Shown here: piece by piece, positions 44,770-56,560 of the stretch
Layout: the number at the start of each line of letters is the position of its first letter
How positions within the stretch are numbered: position 1 is the stretch's first letter
Assembly: GCF_040183065.1 (NCBI RefSeq)
Contig: NC_091126.1
Location: 144,610,204 to 144,674,203 of the forward strand
Source of the DNA: Periplaneta americana
Taxonomy: Eukaryota > Arthropoda > Insecta > Blattodea > Blattidae
DNA length: 64,000 nt
Reading direction: 5' to 3'
Made by a program: the position numbers and the translations under genes
The notes under the pieces: generated by a model
What the model was told of the DNA's origin: nothing
Database searches by the model: none
Seen by the model: only the letters and a program-made list of their open reading frames with translations

Positions 44770-46224
44770 CAAAGAGTTTGTAATACTTACTAGAGACACA
44801 TACCCGTGAGTGGCAGGCAAGGAAAATGTCACAAATTGAATCGGCTAGCATCCGCCATTAAAGGGAGTGTTTTCGGCGCGAAATTCGAAAACAGCACCAC
44901 AATAAATTGATGTAGCCTGATGATAGACATTGTTTTAAACATCTTTTACCAAGGATGGATCGTGATGAAATAAATATGAATGGCAGAGGAGCGCTGTATT
45001 TATTGAAATATTATACGATTCATCTTTGGCGATATTATAAAAAATAAATTAAATCACCCATATATAGGCTTACTCAGGATAAGTAAGTGAAATATTGAGT
45101 AATGGCAATGCCAACATGAATTGTCAGTATTACCAGTATTGTTTAAGGTCATAATAATAGATATCTACTGTAATATTTAAAATAATCCGTACTTTTTTCC
45201 TTTCAAGCAAAGGAAGAGGAAGGTATATGGTGCTTAGAAAATGTTTAGTGGTGAAATATGTGATCATCAAAATTCTGGAAACACTGATTTAAAAAATAAT
45301 AAGAATACATTTTTATCATCATAATATATTAATTGTATAGTTGATGACCACCAGGTTAGAGGTCAGTACAGACTTTTTAATGCAGCAGAAGTAGTAGTAG
45401 GCTTAGTAGTGATATAATTGAGACCTGGTGGTGGTGGTGGTAGCAGTGGTATTAGTGGTAGTAGTGGTAGTAGTAGTACTAGTAGTAGTAACAGTAGGCC
45501 TAGTAGTAGTGGTAATAGTAGGCCTAGTATTGGTTCCATTAATAGTGGTGGTGGTAGTAGGCCTAGTAGTAATGGTAATAGTAGGCCTAGTATTGGTGGT
45601 ATTATTATGCCTAGTAGGCTAGTAGTGGTGGCAAGGCAAGTTGTGGTAGTGGTAGTGGTAATAAATAGGTTGTCATCGGCTATACTTTCAAAAATAAACT
45701 AGAAGTATATACTGTACAAAACGGGAACATATATGATTTTATTTATTCTGAAACAAAGCAGTTTTATACAGATGCTGTCTGAGGATTTTCTTGCTATTAT
45801 AAACCATTGTAATACGATGCCACCTAACCCTTACATACATTGTTGAAATAAACCGTGTAAACCTGATTAATGTGTTTCTGGAAAAAAAAACTTTATCCAA
45901 GAAATGTTCCGACATTCTGTAAACACATTCAAAAGAGGAACTGCATTTAGAACATTCTTCCACATATTAAGAGATGCATGCTTTTCTGGGCATCCTACAA
46001 TTGTAGGCTATGTTACAACAATTATTTGCGGCGCAGTATTTCACCATTTTCTTATTATTTCCCTTCAAGTATACTTATATTTATTCATACTCCTCAAATA
46101 AGTATGAACTGCTCGCAATCCCGGCAAAGCATCAACTCCCTTTAATGGCGGCCGAACAGCGGTTCAAAATTGTACGCTACACTAGCGCCATTGGTGTCTC
46201 TAGTTATATATTACAAACTCTTTG
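44770..46224. mobile_element. complete CAAAGAG-terminus hAT-like element
   Basis: Termini read CAAAGAGTTTGTAATACTTA and the complement CAAAGAGTTTGTAATATATA, continuing into agagacac. An 8-bp duplication tgtgttta is present at 44762-44769 and 46225-46232. The subterminal regions also mirror each other around ccattaaagggag. Its 1455 bp carry no transposase; the centre is filled by a GGT/AGT-rich minisatellite. The 8-bp duplication supports hAT-like transposition, although CAAAG is not the usual CAG terminus. Confidence 0.85.
45421..45665 (+). repeat. GGT/AGT-rich minisatellite
   Basis: Degenerate GGT, AGT and aggcctagta units, including three longer blocks with tagtaggcctagta. Both the Ser/Gly-rich and Val-rich frames across it are products of the triplet repeat. 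It lies inside the hAT-like element and is absent from the part preserved at 41023. Confidence 0.9.
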
Positions 46225-46294
46225 TGTGTTTACTATACTCCAGCAGGCCGTGATATACGTCTGTCTTTTTTTTTTCCCCCAGTCTATGTTGAGT

Positions 46295-47249
46295 CACAGT
46301 CTACTATATACAGTCGCGAAGCTCAATATTTAGTAAAAATGCAAACATGGGTAGTTGCCCACCACTAGGATCGCTACTATCGCCTCATCATCGCAGATCT
46401 CTCTCCTAGTAGACGACAAAATATGTTACACTTTCGTTGTGTTCTTTTGGAAAAATTAACACCTTCCATTATTGAAATATTAAATGCATAAAGTTAATTT
46501 ATTATTTTAATGAAGTATATTAAATTCCACCATAAACTCGAAGATACCTGCAAGAAATAGGTTAATATTATTTTTGTTTGTGCAAAACGAACTGAAATTT
46601 ACTATAATCGCTTCACTCATTCAAGATTATAGCGATAATTAACTATGAAATCAATAAATATTAATTTGCATTTCCCTTTACAACAATAATAATGGAAATA
46701 TGAATTAATGGAGTAACTTACGTGTACCGGTACTTGCAGTGTAGGCTTACGTAGTTAACAAAGTGGGATGAGATTAAGCAATAATAATCACACCAGAATT
46801 GGAAATAAAACGTGATCAATAAATTTTATTGTAACAGACTTTTTCTACGTTTCTAGTAAAGTAAAACAACAACATTAACAGCTATAATTAAAAACATATC
46901 CTTTGAAAAAAAAAGTAGGCCTAAGCAATAATAATCCCACCAGAATTGAAAATAAAACGTGATCAATAAATTTCATTAAAGCAAACTTAATTTTTCTACT
47001 TCTCTAGTAAAATATTATTATTCCAATTATTGTATTTTAGCCATTAACATTTTCATTACAACCAATAACGAACATTTCACAAGCATCAATGTGAAATACG
47101 CAACGAGCTAGCACTCAATGGAAATACGACACAGTCCAAAGTCGACAGTGGACAGTCTATTGTTTCTAGTTGCTAACCGCTTGGAGCGCTTTATCACGAG
47201 ATCTGCAAAAAATCACCTCAAGCTTCGCGACTGTATATAGTAGACTGTG
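46295..47249. mobile_element. CACAG-terminus TIR element, copy 3
   Basis: 955 bp, flanked by the 7-bp duplication gttgagt (46288-46294, 47250-47256). This copy has the best-preserved termini, complementary over 29 bp. Sequence is nearly identical to copies 1 and 2 throughout, implying recent activity of a source with a transposase elsewhere in the genome. Confidence 0.93.
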
Positions 47250-47256
47250 GTTGAGT

Positions 47257-48839
47257 CTGGAATCTTGTTGATTTTTTCACGGCTTCCTTAATGTGACTTG
47301 CATTACAAATGCAGTAACTTTTGTGGTGTTGTAGAGTTTACTTAATTTTTGCAAATATTTAAAAACAATAATTAACAGTGCAATTTAGGTGAAATGGCAG
47401 TGCTAAGTTTCCAATTTGTAATTATTACTATATTGAACGTCTTTAAAAATAATATGTTAAAAGCCTAAAGCAGTAAAATGAATATGACGCTTAAGCGGTA
47501 AGAATAGGGAAATTGTTATGTGTGTTACGTTGAGAATACTGAATGTGGTATTTCACATTTACCGCGTATTGTTCAGTATATATATAAAAACCACTACCAA
47601 ACCATTTATAGTCTGATGTTAGACAGTTTTTTTTTATTTTTCCGCAATTGGCTAACTTGGCGCTTGACTGGTTTCTGAAATAAACGATTCAATTTTACCG
47701 CTGCTAGAAACGGAACTACTATATTTCCGGTACAATCGCATGTTCTCGTGAGTCTTCGAGGAAAACAAATGATGCAACCTGGCGGCAATATTGATTTTAG
47801 TTATCGTAATTTAAAGTTGTTATATTTGTATCGGGGTATAAATACCTTCGACATCTTGAAGCTAAATTATTCAACCCTGTCAAAATAATTCTTTTTCTCT
47901 ATGACAAGATGCATAAATTGTATTGCAATAATAATGAGCGAGAAAATGTTGAAAGAACCAAACTGATGCGAAACACATCAGGTAAAGTATAAAATCTCTA
48001 TTTTCTGTTGAAAATAAATACTGTTCACAAAATATAATACAATTAATTATGGTTAGGCAATATGGTAATGCAATTGTTACATTTTTTTTTTTTGTATCGA
48101 GGCATTAGGCCAATATTAATACAATCACACCATGGTAGGAATAATTTAATTCATAAATTTAATATTATCACTAGGTCTGCTGATTAACATTCATTCGTCC
48201 TCGATTTACGATTTGCCATGGAACTGAAGTAATAGAATTCAAACAGGTAGGCCTACTCAACTTTTTTTTCTTTTCGATGTTTAGGAGTCTGCTGAATTCT
48301 TCTATGAGAAAAGGGTTAATGAAATTTAGTAAAATGTTTAGTCAAATGTAAAGACAAATTGAATAATTGGTAAAACTTGAACTTGAGAATCCTCATTTAA
48401 AAGTACAAATTAAACGCTGTTTCCTCTCGCAGAAGCTAATCAAATAATGTCCTAAATTTCCCCTTTTCTACTATACCTCTAGTTAAAAATATCTTATAAA
48501 TCCAACGTTTTTTTTTTTAGAGCCTCTTCACATAAATGTGCTGATGTTATTAGGTGACCTCTTTTAAACTGTAACTATTTGTATGCTTTAGTTCCATTCA
48601 GTTAGACTCTGATGACAGCTAAAGAAGGCACTTCAATTCGATTCCACTAAGTGTTAGCAGATCTTTCTTGTTTTTCGCCATACACCTCTATCAATTTTCT
48701 ATGACTATGGGTAGGAGCAAAATTTTTCTCCATAGAAACATGTTGGATTCCATTTCAAATAGCATAGTCTTTAAACCAAAGTAGTACACTAGCAACCACT
48801 CATGTTAGGAACTTTTAAGGCGATTTTTTAATATTTTAT
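47257..48839. other. no recognised feature
   Basis: AT-rich, with T-tracts near 48085 and 48510. No repeat termini or domains recognised. Confidence 0.4.
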
Positions 48840-49045
48840 TTTACAATGTTTTATCAACTACAAGGGTCATGGAATTGGCGATAGTGAGATTAAACCCAAA
48901 ATTCGCCATAAGATTCATATGATATTCTCTTTACAGCTTGGGAGACCTACGGAGAAAACAAACCAGATTTTCGGTCCAAACAGGATTAGAATCCACTTCA
49001 ATTCGCAGCCTCAGACCACGAGTTCAACCTGTTAACCCTGTAAGT
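48840..49045 (-). mobile_element. possible degenerate tRNA-derived SINE
   Basis: On the minus strand the segment has a box B-like GGATTCTAATCC near 48990 preceded by a box A-like TTAACAGGTTGAACTCGTGG. Similarity to a tRNA is weak and I see no target duplication or tail. Confidence 0.35.
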
Positions 49046-49569
49046 TACATTCAATTTATACAGGTTGAACCGTATGAAATGTCATTATATTCAAGGGGTT
49101 TGTCTTTGAGATATTTCAAACAAAAATATTTAATACAGCTTTGTTTTGTCCTTGCTTCCTTTTCGAGATAAAAAATTTCATTATATGAGATATTTCATAG
49201 CGTGTTTCAGGAAAGCCATTGACTGAATTCCTAATATGCTCAGTCAATTTAAGAGAGCAGTGTATTATGATAATAAATGACTGAAAGAATTTTAGTTTTG
49301 TATTTTAAATGTGCAGAAATTTGATCTGATCAAATATAACTTTTCATTCTGCAAAGGAATTTTACAAATGTTACTTTACTTACGGTTTATCCTATATATT
49401 TATATATTCATCTTATTAACTTCTGAATGTTAATGATATATTGGCAAGAGTTTTGTGTAATTTTTCTTTTGTGTTCAAGTAATATCTAGTTAATTCTGCT
49501 TGACTAACATTCACTACTTTTACAGACAGTGTATGTTGCAATAAGTTACATTCAATTCATATACCGGTA

Positions 49570-50880
49570 TTTATTTGATACACTGACTGACGAAAAAGAA
49601 AGTGGATCACTTCGTAAAACATATCGTCAATAAACCACCAATTTAGGAAGGGTATTATTAAACTGAATAACATTTATGGCCGAGGAAAGATGTGTTCAAC
49701 ATTTTTGGAGGTGAATATCATCTTAAGAGGCCATACAATTCCATCCCATCAGCCACTTTCTTTCCCTAAGGGCCAGGCTGTGTGCTTTATGGTTTTACAA
49801 CACAGACCAGCAATAAAACTTTTTAAGTTTTACATTTGTGGAATGATCCCTATTGAATTTTCAATGTATGGCACATTTTTTTTTTGTCATAAGTGAACAT
49901 TTTTCTTTGGTTTTGAATTTAATAAGTTAAAATGCCTCTTCTTTGAAAAGATATTGCGAGAGCTGTCACATTGGTTGAGGGTGAATGAATCATTTGTTTG
50001 TGGCTAATGTCATTGGTGCGTTTTTTTTGGAAGCACCCAATGTTCCCTACAGCGATTCTGTGAACTGGATGACCGGAATCAGGCCATGGTATGACAGGTT
50101 TCTGATTCTCCACGTGGTATGATATCTCTACACAACTGTGGTTCAGGACAGAAATCATCTTGAAACAGTGAGGAATGTTAGACAAAGACTCCGAGAAGCA
50201 AACTTGACCTCAAGAAAACCTAAAATTTCTCTATAACTCATCCCCAGCACTAGGCAGCCTGATTACAGTTCACAACGAAATTGGACTGTGGACCAGTGGT
50301 CAGTGGTGCTGTTCACGGATGAGTCAAGATTTTGCTTCCAGGCACCTGATGGTAGAGAGAGTGGAGGAAGTGTGGGAAGCGATATTAATCTTACATCTTC
50401 TCTGAAAGAATGCTGTTTGGAGGTATCTCTGTCATGGTATAGTGTGATATATCAGTTTTGACGCTCAAAAGAAGCTTGTTTTCGTCGATGGAGACACTCT
50501 GAATGCACATTGGTACATAGTGAAAGTGTCAGAAGACCATGTAATCCTCTTCGCTTCCTTTGCATGACAATGCCCATCCCCATGCTGTTCACTGCATAAC
50601 GGACTATCTCCTCAGCATCGGGATACTAACCCCGGACTGGCCAGCATGCAGCTCAAATTTAAATTCTTTCGAACACCTGTGGCATATGCTCGGCTAAAGT
50701 GTCCGACATCGCAACTTCGACTTCTTGAACGAAATGCAGGCAGCATTTTAGAACCGGAATCTCATCTCTCAGGAAACATTGCAGGATCTGGTGTTCAGCA
50801 TGGTGTGACGAATGGAGGACGTCATTGCCACTATGGGGTGGTGACACACATTAGGTCAAGATATGCGCTCAGTGATAGTT
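49570..50880 (+). pseudogene. Tc1-like transposase pseudogene
   Basis: A broken Tc1-family transposase: RNWTVDQWSVVLFTDESRFC near 50280-50335 holds the second-domain Asp. DNAHPHAVHCITDYL follows near 50570, then TPDWPACSSNLNSFEHLWHM near 50630-50690 with the final Glu of a DD34E-type triad. Frameshifts lie between these blocks and in the N-terminus (ITLVEGE-like remnants near 49960). Inverted ends could not be placed, so boundaries are approximate. Confidence 0.8.
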
Positions 50881-51934
50881 TGTGTCATAATACTCATAAT
50901 CATGTATTAATGTAAGCCATTGCCTCAATAATTCCATGAAATGCATTATTTTAAATTTTGCATAAATTACAACACTTTCGAACTTTAAAGTAAACTGCAA
51001 ACAAAAAACATTTTCATGACAGGAATAAAGTGCACATTCAAAATTCACTGTTTTAACTTTTGAACCAACAGACATGCAGCCTTGAAATTTAACAAAGGCT
51101 CTTTTCTAGAATTCGTTTAGACTTTTGAGGGATTTTCAAATTTCATCCCCTAAGAGAGTGAAGAGAAGAGGAAAGGGTGGGGGGGGGGGATTGAAAGTTT
51201 TCAAAATGTTTTAACTTTTCGACATGGAGTTTTGAAATTCAAAATGAACGTTACTTTATGCAACTACAATTTATATTACACATTTTGGATACCTTTTTTA
51301 AAATATCATCCTCAAATGGAGAGGAGGCAGGAGGTGAGAAATATCATGTCGTCCAATCTCAATGAAATTTTATATCTGGTGGTTTTTCAGATCACAAAAT
51401 ACGAATATGGCATTATTTTTTGCGAATTTATTCCCTAAGAAGTGAAAGGGGGCAGAAATGGGTGAGAAATTAAATTTGATGTGTGGGAGGTTTTCGAGAT
51501 GCAAAATATTGATGTGACAATTTGTGCGCATTCAATAAGTCAGATTCTGTACTATGAATTATATCTGAATACTGAAACATTGGGTAACACAGAAATAAGC
51601 ACAGTGAACACATGCACTTAACTGAAACATTTTCTGTTCTTCTACAACACAAACGTGTCTATATCTGCCTGCACAATCAGTGTGTATAATAACAGTATTT
51701 CAGTTGTAACATCGGAAGACAAAACAAACCAATTGAGACAAGCTGGGCTAAGATGCATTGTCACATATAGAGGGGGATGTTTGCTCAAATGTTTAGTACA
51801 CAAGAAAGGGAAAGAGAGAAGGGCCCGTATTTCATTACTATTGCCATGACTTTAGTTTTCAACCAGGCACTAAAAGAGACGGACCATTATTGTACACAGC
51901 AGTAACACATTACAAAATAATTTTAGTATTACTT
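50881..51934. other. unassigned repeat-like region
   Basis: Several short segments echo one another (ttttaacttttgaaccaac and ttttaacttttcgacatgg; cccctaagagagtgaagag and ttccctaagaagtgaaagg), suggesting diverged tandem units of 100-200 bp. A G-tract lies at 51178-51189. No gene. Confidence 0.4.
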
Positions 51935-51945
51935 TATTTCCAACA

Positions 51946-52257
51946 TTTTAAAAATTAGATGGCCAGATATAATCACAATAGAAATCAAAAGACGAAAGTG
52001 GAATTGGATGGGCGCACAATCAGGAAAGAAGATGGAGCAGTAGAAAGAATGGCTTTGGATTGGAACCCCCAGGATAGTAGAATAAGAGGAAGGCCAAAAA
52101 ATATATGGAAGAGAACAGTTTCGGCGGAAATTGCTAGGGAGGGGAAAACATGGAGCGAAGTGAAGAAGTTGGCTACAAATAGGGTCCGATGGAGGCACTT
52201 TGTGAATGCCCTATGCTCCTCATGAGGAGATACAGGAGTTTGAAGAAGAAGAAGAAG
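51946..52257 (+). mobile_element. LINE 3' end (RTE-like) with 11-bp target duplication
   Basis: Reads RMALDWNPQDSRIRGRPKN, then KKLATNRVRWRHFVNALCSS before a stop; this is the usual C-terminus of insect RTE-like polyproteins. It ends in a (GAA)n tail. The 11-bp duplication tatttccaaca lies at 51935-51945 and 52258-52268. Heavily 5'-truncated on insertion. Confidence 0.9.
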
Positions 52258-52325
52258 TATTTCCAACAAAAATTAAATCATGTATAATATAGTAGAATGT
52301 AAAAGTGTAGGCCTAATAGTCCAAT

Positions 52326-52859
52326 GTGCAAAGTTTACATTGCAGTTGTAGTATTTCCAGTGCTGGTACTGTGCTACTGCATGCTGACAATTGTGCTGGA
52401 CAAAATAAAAACATATTAATGAGATATTTGATGTGGCGAGTAATGTGTGACAAGAATCTATGCTGTAAAATATCTTTCTTGCCAACTGGACACACAAAGT
52501 TTCAACCAGATCTATATTTCGGATGTTTCGAAAGGGCATTCGGAAAGAACTCTTGCGCTACCATAAATTATGTTCTGAAAGTAGCACGAAGGAGTTGCCC
52601 ACCAGCTGAATCTTTAATTTCAATCGCCGTAGGAACAGAGTCAGGAAAGGTATCCATTCCGACCTTTGACTGGCAATTAAAATTTGAGACAATACACATT
52701 AAGAACATTCCAAATATAACTCAAATTCACCATTTTGAAATAAGAAAGAAGCTCCTGGATAAATGTTTACTAGAAGTTCTCTGCATTCAGAAATTGTACA
52801 GTTCAATATTCTTCATGGTGACGTGCCTGGAAGTTTTACAGACATACTGGAAATCATAA
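52326..52859 (+). CDS. uncharacterised transposon-associated ORF, fragment
   Basis: 177-codon open frame. Conserved-looking blocks are LLHADNCAGQNKNILMRYL, SFLPTGHTKFQPDLYFGCF and VSIPTFDWQLKFETI, then IHHFEI. This D-N-C-x-G-Q-N-K-N plus G-H-T-K-F-x-P-D pattern recurs in uncharacterised multicopy proteins of animals, which I associate with mobile elements. The D and H/D residues would suit a metal-dependent nuclease fold, but that is inference. The true start is uncertain; the similarity begins at or before the first Met. It is probably a fragment of a longer, partly decayed gene. Confidence 0.5.
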   Translation: MQSLHCSCSISSAGTVLLHADNCAGQNKNILMRYLMWRVMCDKNLCCKISFLPTGHTKFQPDLYFGCFERAFGKNSCATINYVLKVARRSCPPAESLISIAVGTESGKVSIPTFDWQLKFETIHIKNIPNITQIHHFEIRKKLLDKCLLEVLCIQKLYSSIFFMVTCLEVLQTYWKS

Positions 52860-53606
52860 GACCAAGCAGTCTTATCCATGAAAGTCAGACTTATTTGTAT
52901 GACAGGATATGTCGTTTTGTGCCTGAAGATAAGAAGGATATACTGTGACCAAGACCTCCATTTCTATATTCAGAAGAAGGCAACAGATCAGCAACTTCAC
53001 CTTCTTCTACATTCGCTGAATGTTCAACTTCTACTAATAAAACACGGAAGCCTCCTATTCCGAGAAAACTATCTCCTAGAAAAAGAAATTGTCCTACATT
53101 GAAGAAGATTGGCCACAGTGATTAGACAGTGAAGGGTATTATCATTTGTCCAAAACGCAGAGATGAACAGGAGTAGAAAAATTCATGTATGATTCCAACA
53201 GATCAGGTTGTTAAATGTGTGAATTTATATAAAATAAACAGAGACAAATTAAGACTGAAAATCTGGATGTTCTTGTTGATAAACTGATGCCAGAAAAAAC
53301 ACTACATTATATTTTCATTAATTTTGGAAATTAAGGTCTAAATAAAACATGTCAATGAAACAGAAAATAGCATAATCAGCGTAAGTGATGTACATAACCA
53401 GTTATGAATGTTTAAATATGCCGGTAATAAATTTAGAAACCTCTATACTGAAAAATAGGTTTTCCTTTAATAAGATGTAGCTTCAGTTTTATAGGTCTTA
53501 TCTTTTTTTAAATCCATTAAGCTTAATTCTTTCCATGCACAAGTTAAACTAATATTGTAGAGTTAAAAAATAACAATAACTCAATACCCAACAAATATGG
53601 TAGCTT
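52860..53606. other. no recognised feature
   Basis: Includes the probable decayed continuation of the ORF before it (frames at 52763-52948 and 52878-53102 are short and unrecognised), then AT-rich DNA. Confidence 0.4.
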
Positions 53607-53897
53607 TGTACAATTTAAAGCAGTTTATGATAGTGTTAACAGAGATCAGTTAACGAAAGCAATGAAAGAGATAGGGATTTTCTCGAAAGTAATTTATTAC
53701 ATTAACTTAATTGAAATGACAACGGAAGATAATAAAACTCAAGTGAGGCTACAATTAACCTCGAAAGTTAGAAAAGGATTAAGACAAGAAAATTCACTGG
53801 CATGTACACTATTTAAGGTGGCATTTGGGGAAGTTATTGCGAGTATGAGTAGTGGAAATAATATACTGAATAAATCTGTCCAAACAAGTCAATGATT
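53607..53897 (+). pseudogene. RTE-like reverse-transcriptase fragment
   Basis: Reads FKAVYDSVNRDQLTKAMKEI, then a degraded palm segment TQVRLQLTSKVRKGLRQENS and LACTLFKVAFGEVI. This matches the block around the first catalytic Asp through the GLRQGD-like block, where G-D is changed to E-N. The YADD block is not present. A fragment. Confidence 0.75.
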
Positions 53898-54741
53898 CCT
53901 TGCAAAGTCGGTTTTTGAGTTGTGATTTGCTAGATGAATTTCTAAGAATTTCTTTCTGTGCCCAAATCCTGCGAGTAAATACCTTACTGAACTGCATTGT
54001 TTATATATACAGAGTGCAGAGACGAACAGTAAAGAAAGGTCAGAATTTGCGACAGTTGAGGATTTAGCAGAGATATTTGATATGTGTAAAAAAAAAAAAC
54101 TAGGGTTGTGATAAAAAAAGTGCAAGTAAAGTGAAACTGGAAAAGACCGAGAAGTATAGGGGAGAGAGAAACTGTATAAACAGATGTGTAAAATAAAATA
54201 AAAGTATTTATAGGAAGTGTGAATAGTGACAATGGATTAGGTGTAAGGAGAATAGTGAGAGAGTGAAAGTGAGCACAAATAGGAATGAGTGATAATAGTG
54301 AGAAAGGGTTTAGAGAAATGAACAAGTGACAGCATAAAAATAGTACTAACATTTGAATGTTGGAACAGTAATTGAATAAAAGGTCAAAGAACAAATAGGC
54401 AAATAATTCAATATGATAATTTCTAGAGAAAAATTGAAATTGAGATTTTAGTGAATAGTAGTTAGAGGTAAAGGGGGTGTGAAAGGAGTATACAATATTA
54501 GATATATTAATGAACAAATAGAGAATAGCAAATGAAATGTAGGGAAATACTGAAGGGGAGATTGATCAAGTAACAAAAAAGGTACATAGCTTAATTGGGA
54601 GTATGTGTGTAGACGTGTACGGCAAATACTGTGTTATTGTAATAATATGTTAATGGTGGCACCGGATACAGAAATGTGAGGTACACCATTACACGTAAAG
54701 AAGTGCTGTGAAGAAATATATATCATATCATATCAAATATA
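53898..54741. other. purine-rich region without recognised features
   Basis: The plus strand is A/G-rich (agtgagaaaggg-type sequence), which creates a long open frame on the minus strand (53984-54517) of hydrophobic, low-complexity composition. I do not consider that frame a gene. Confidence 0.5.
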
Positions 54742-56016
54742 TAGTGTCCCACTTATCTTGTGCACCTATTATAACTTTTTTTGTTTGGATAGGTATTGGA
54801 ATTTTTGTTTTTGAGAGTTATTTTAGAACGAGGGGCTAACATGAGTGTAGAGATTTGGTGCATGTAACTGCATTATGGTACAAGATACACGTGAAGTCAT
54901 CAATTTTTCAAATAGCACTAACTTACATACTTTAATCATGTTACATTGATTACACACATTAAGACGAGTTCAAAAATGTACAGTACCACAATGTCACCTT
55001 CCCAATCAATAACAACAAAATGCAAAATGAATGCCATCAGAATATGCCGTTTGTTGTGGTGTCTGGTTCATCTTGTCTATGGGTATTTTTTTTAAATATT
55101 TTAGTAGGTTATTTTACGACGCTTTATCAACATCTCTCGTTATTTAGCATCTGAATGAGATGAAGGTGATAATGCCAGTGAAATGAATCTGGGGTCCAAC
55201 ACCGAAAGTTACCCAGCATTTACTCATATTGGGTTGAGGGAAAACTCCGGAAAAAACCTCAACCACGTAACTTGCCCCGACCGGGAATCGAACCTGGGCC
55301 ACCTGGTTTCGCGGCCAGACGCGCTAACCATTACTCCTCAAGTGTGGACTCTATGGGTATTAACTTAGACAAAACGAAAGACGACTCTCGTCCATACACG
55401 TTGTGTTTTGTGTGTTTGCTGTCTTAACATGTAAACAAACCATAACTGTCGACGCCACAATCCACGTACAGTGGCCTGCACGTTCTCCGGACCTATAGCC
55501 ACTCGACTTCTTCCTGTGGGGAACTGTAAAGGACTGTTGTACCAGAACTTTCTGGCAAAACCAGACGACATGCAGCAACGCATTCGACAGGCTTGTGTGT
55601 CCATTCAGCCAGCAACATGCCAGGCAATCATATTGTCTTTTGAGGAACGCCTTCGAATATGCATTAATGTGAATGGTCACCATTTGGAACATCTTCTGTG
55701 ACTCTCAAAGCATAACATTATCACATTGGAAGTAAGTTTTTGTTTCGTTTTGTTGTTATTGATTAGGAAGGTGGCATTGTGATACATTTTTGAACTCGTC
55801 TTAAAGTGTGTAATCAATATAACATGATTAAAGTATGTAGTGCTATTTGAAAATTGATGACATCACGTGTATCTTATACCATAATGTAGTTCTATGCACC
55901 AAATCTCCACACTCATGTTAGCCCCTCATTCTAACATAATGCTCAAAAACAAAAATTCCAATACCTATCCAAATAAAAAAAGTTATATGTGCACGAGGTA
56001 AATGTAACACTCTGTA
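54742..56016 (+). mobile_element. mariner-type element with ~265-bp TIRs, split by a SINE
   Basis: The left end (gtgtcccacttatcttgtgc, continuing through tttggataggtattggaatt) is complemented by the right end near 55980-56014. The similarity extends inward about 265 bp (aatttttgtttttgag, acatgagtgtagagatttgg, caagatacacgtgaagtca). TA abuts both ends. Inside, the plus strand near 55470-55690 reads a mariner C-terminus: QWPARSPDL, one stop, then PLDFFLWGTVKDCC. The rest of the transposase is deleted. A SINE sits at 55088-55349. Confidence 0.8.
55088..55349 (-). mobile_element. tRNA-derived SINE, third family, copy 3
   Basis: Minus-strand head with GAGTAATGGTTAGCGCG and GGTTCGATTCCC; body and 3' end as in the copies at 30821 and 44510. 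The 12-bp duplication tctatgggtatt lies at 55076-55087 and 55350-55361. It is nested in the mariner element, so it is younger than that insertion. Confidence 0.92.
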
Positions 56017-56154
56017 TATATATATATTTTTTTTGTGAACTATGTAATGACGTTTCAGTGTTGAGAGAAATTTAATGAAGTGACTTACACGAGAATACCA
56101 CTTCGTCATGTAGTATATCATAAACCTTCAGGCATACTTTTCTTCTATTTCTCA

Positions 56155-56560
56155 TGTTAAGTTTACGGGTTTTTTTAAGGAGTCTTAAAGGCATCCTGCA
56201 CGTCAGCCTAAAAGACTTATTGTGCATCCCCATTGGAATAGACACTAGCAATGTCTTCCAAAATCTTTTACTTGGACTAATAACAGTATCTTGACTCCAA
56301 CGCTAGTGTCCATTCCTAAGTCTTTTCCTTTCCAGGAGTGGACAGTCAAACAGGATATGTGAGGCAGTCTCCTCCTCCTGTTTGCACATTCGACAGATGG
56401 GTTCCTCTTTATAGAGTCCACTGTGACCAGTAATTAATGCAACTACACTTTCCATTCCTCTTCTGTTCAATTTGAGTAGAGATGAGGAGGGAGAGTTGTT
56501 TGGACCTAAGACCAGTTTCCTAGCCAGTTTTTGTCCAGAATAGGAGCTTCACCTAAACTG
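56155..56560 (-). pseudogene. LINE 3' fragment with Cys/His knuckle (minus strand)
   Basis: The minus strand reads CRMCKQEEETASHILFDC followed by PLLERKRLR, with spacing C-x2-C-x8-H-x4-C. This is the knuckle that follows the RNase H-type domain in many I/Jockey/R1-type elements. Then a frame break occurs, with SFRLTCRMPLRLL-like sequence further on. Upstream, VALITGHSGLYK fits the end of the RNase H-like domain. A decayed fragment. Confidence 0.65.

Noticed and set aside
45418..45702. Ser/Gly-rich frame and Val-rich frame
   Set aside because: Both are translations of a GGT/AGT minisatellite inside a transposon.
53984..54517. 177-codon minus-strand frame
   Set aside because: Product of a purine-rich plus strand; the protein is low-complexity, Phe/Ser/Leu-rich with no domain and no splice context.
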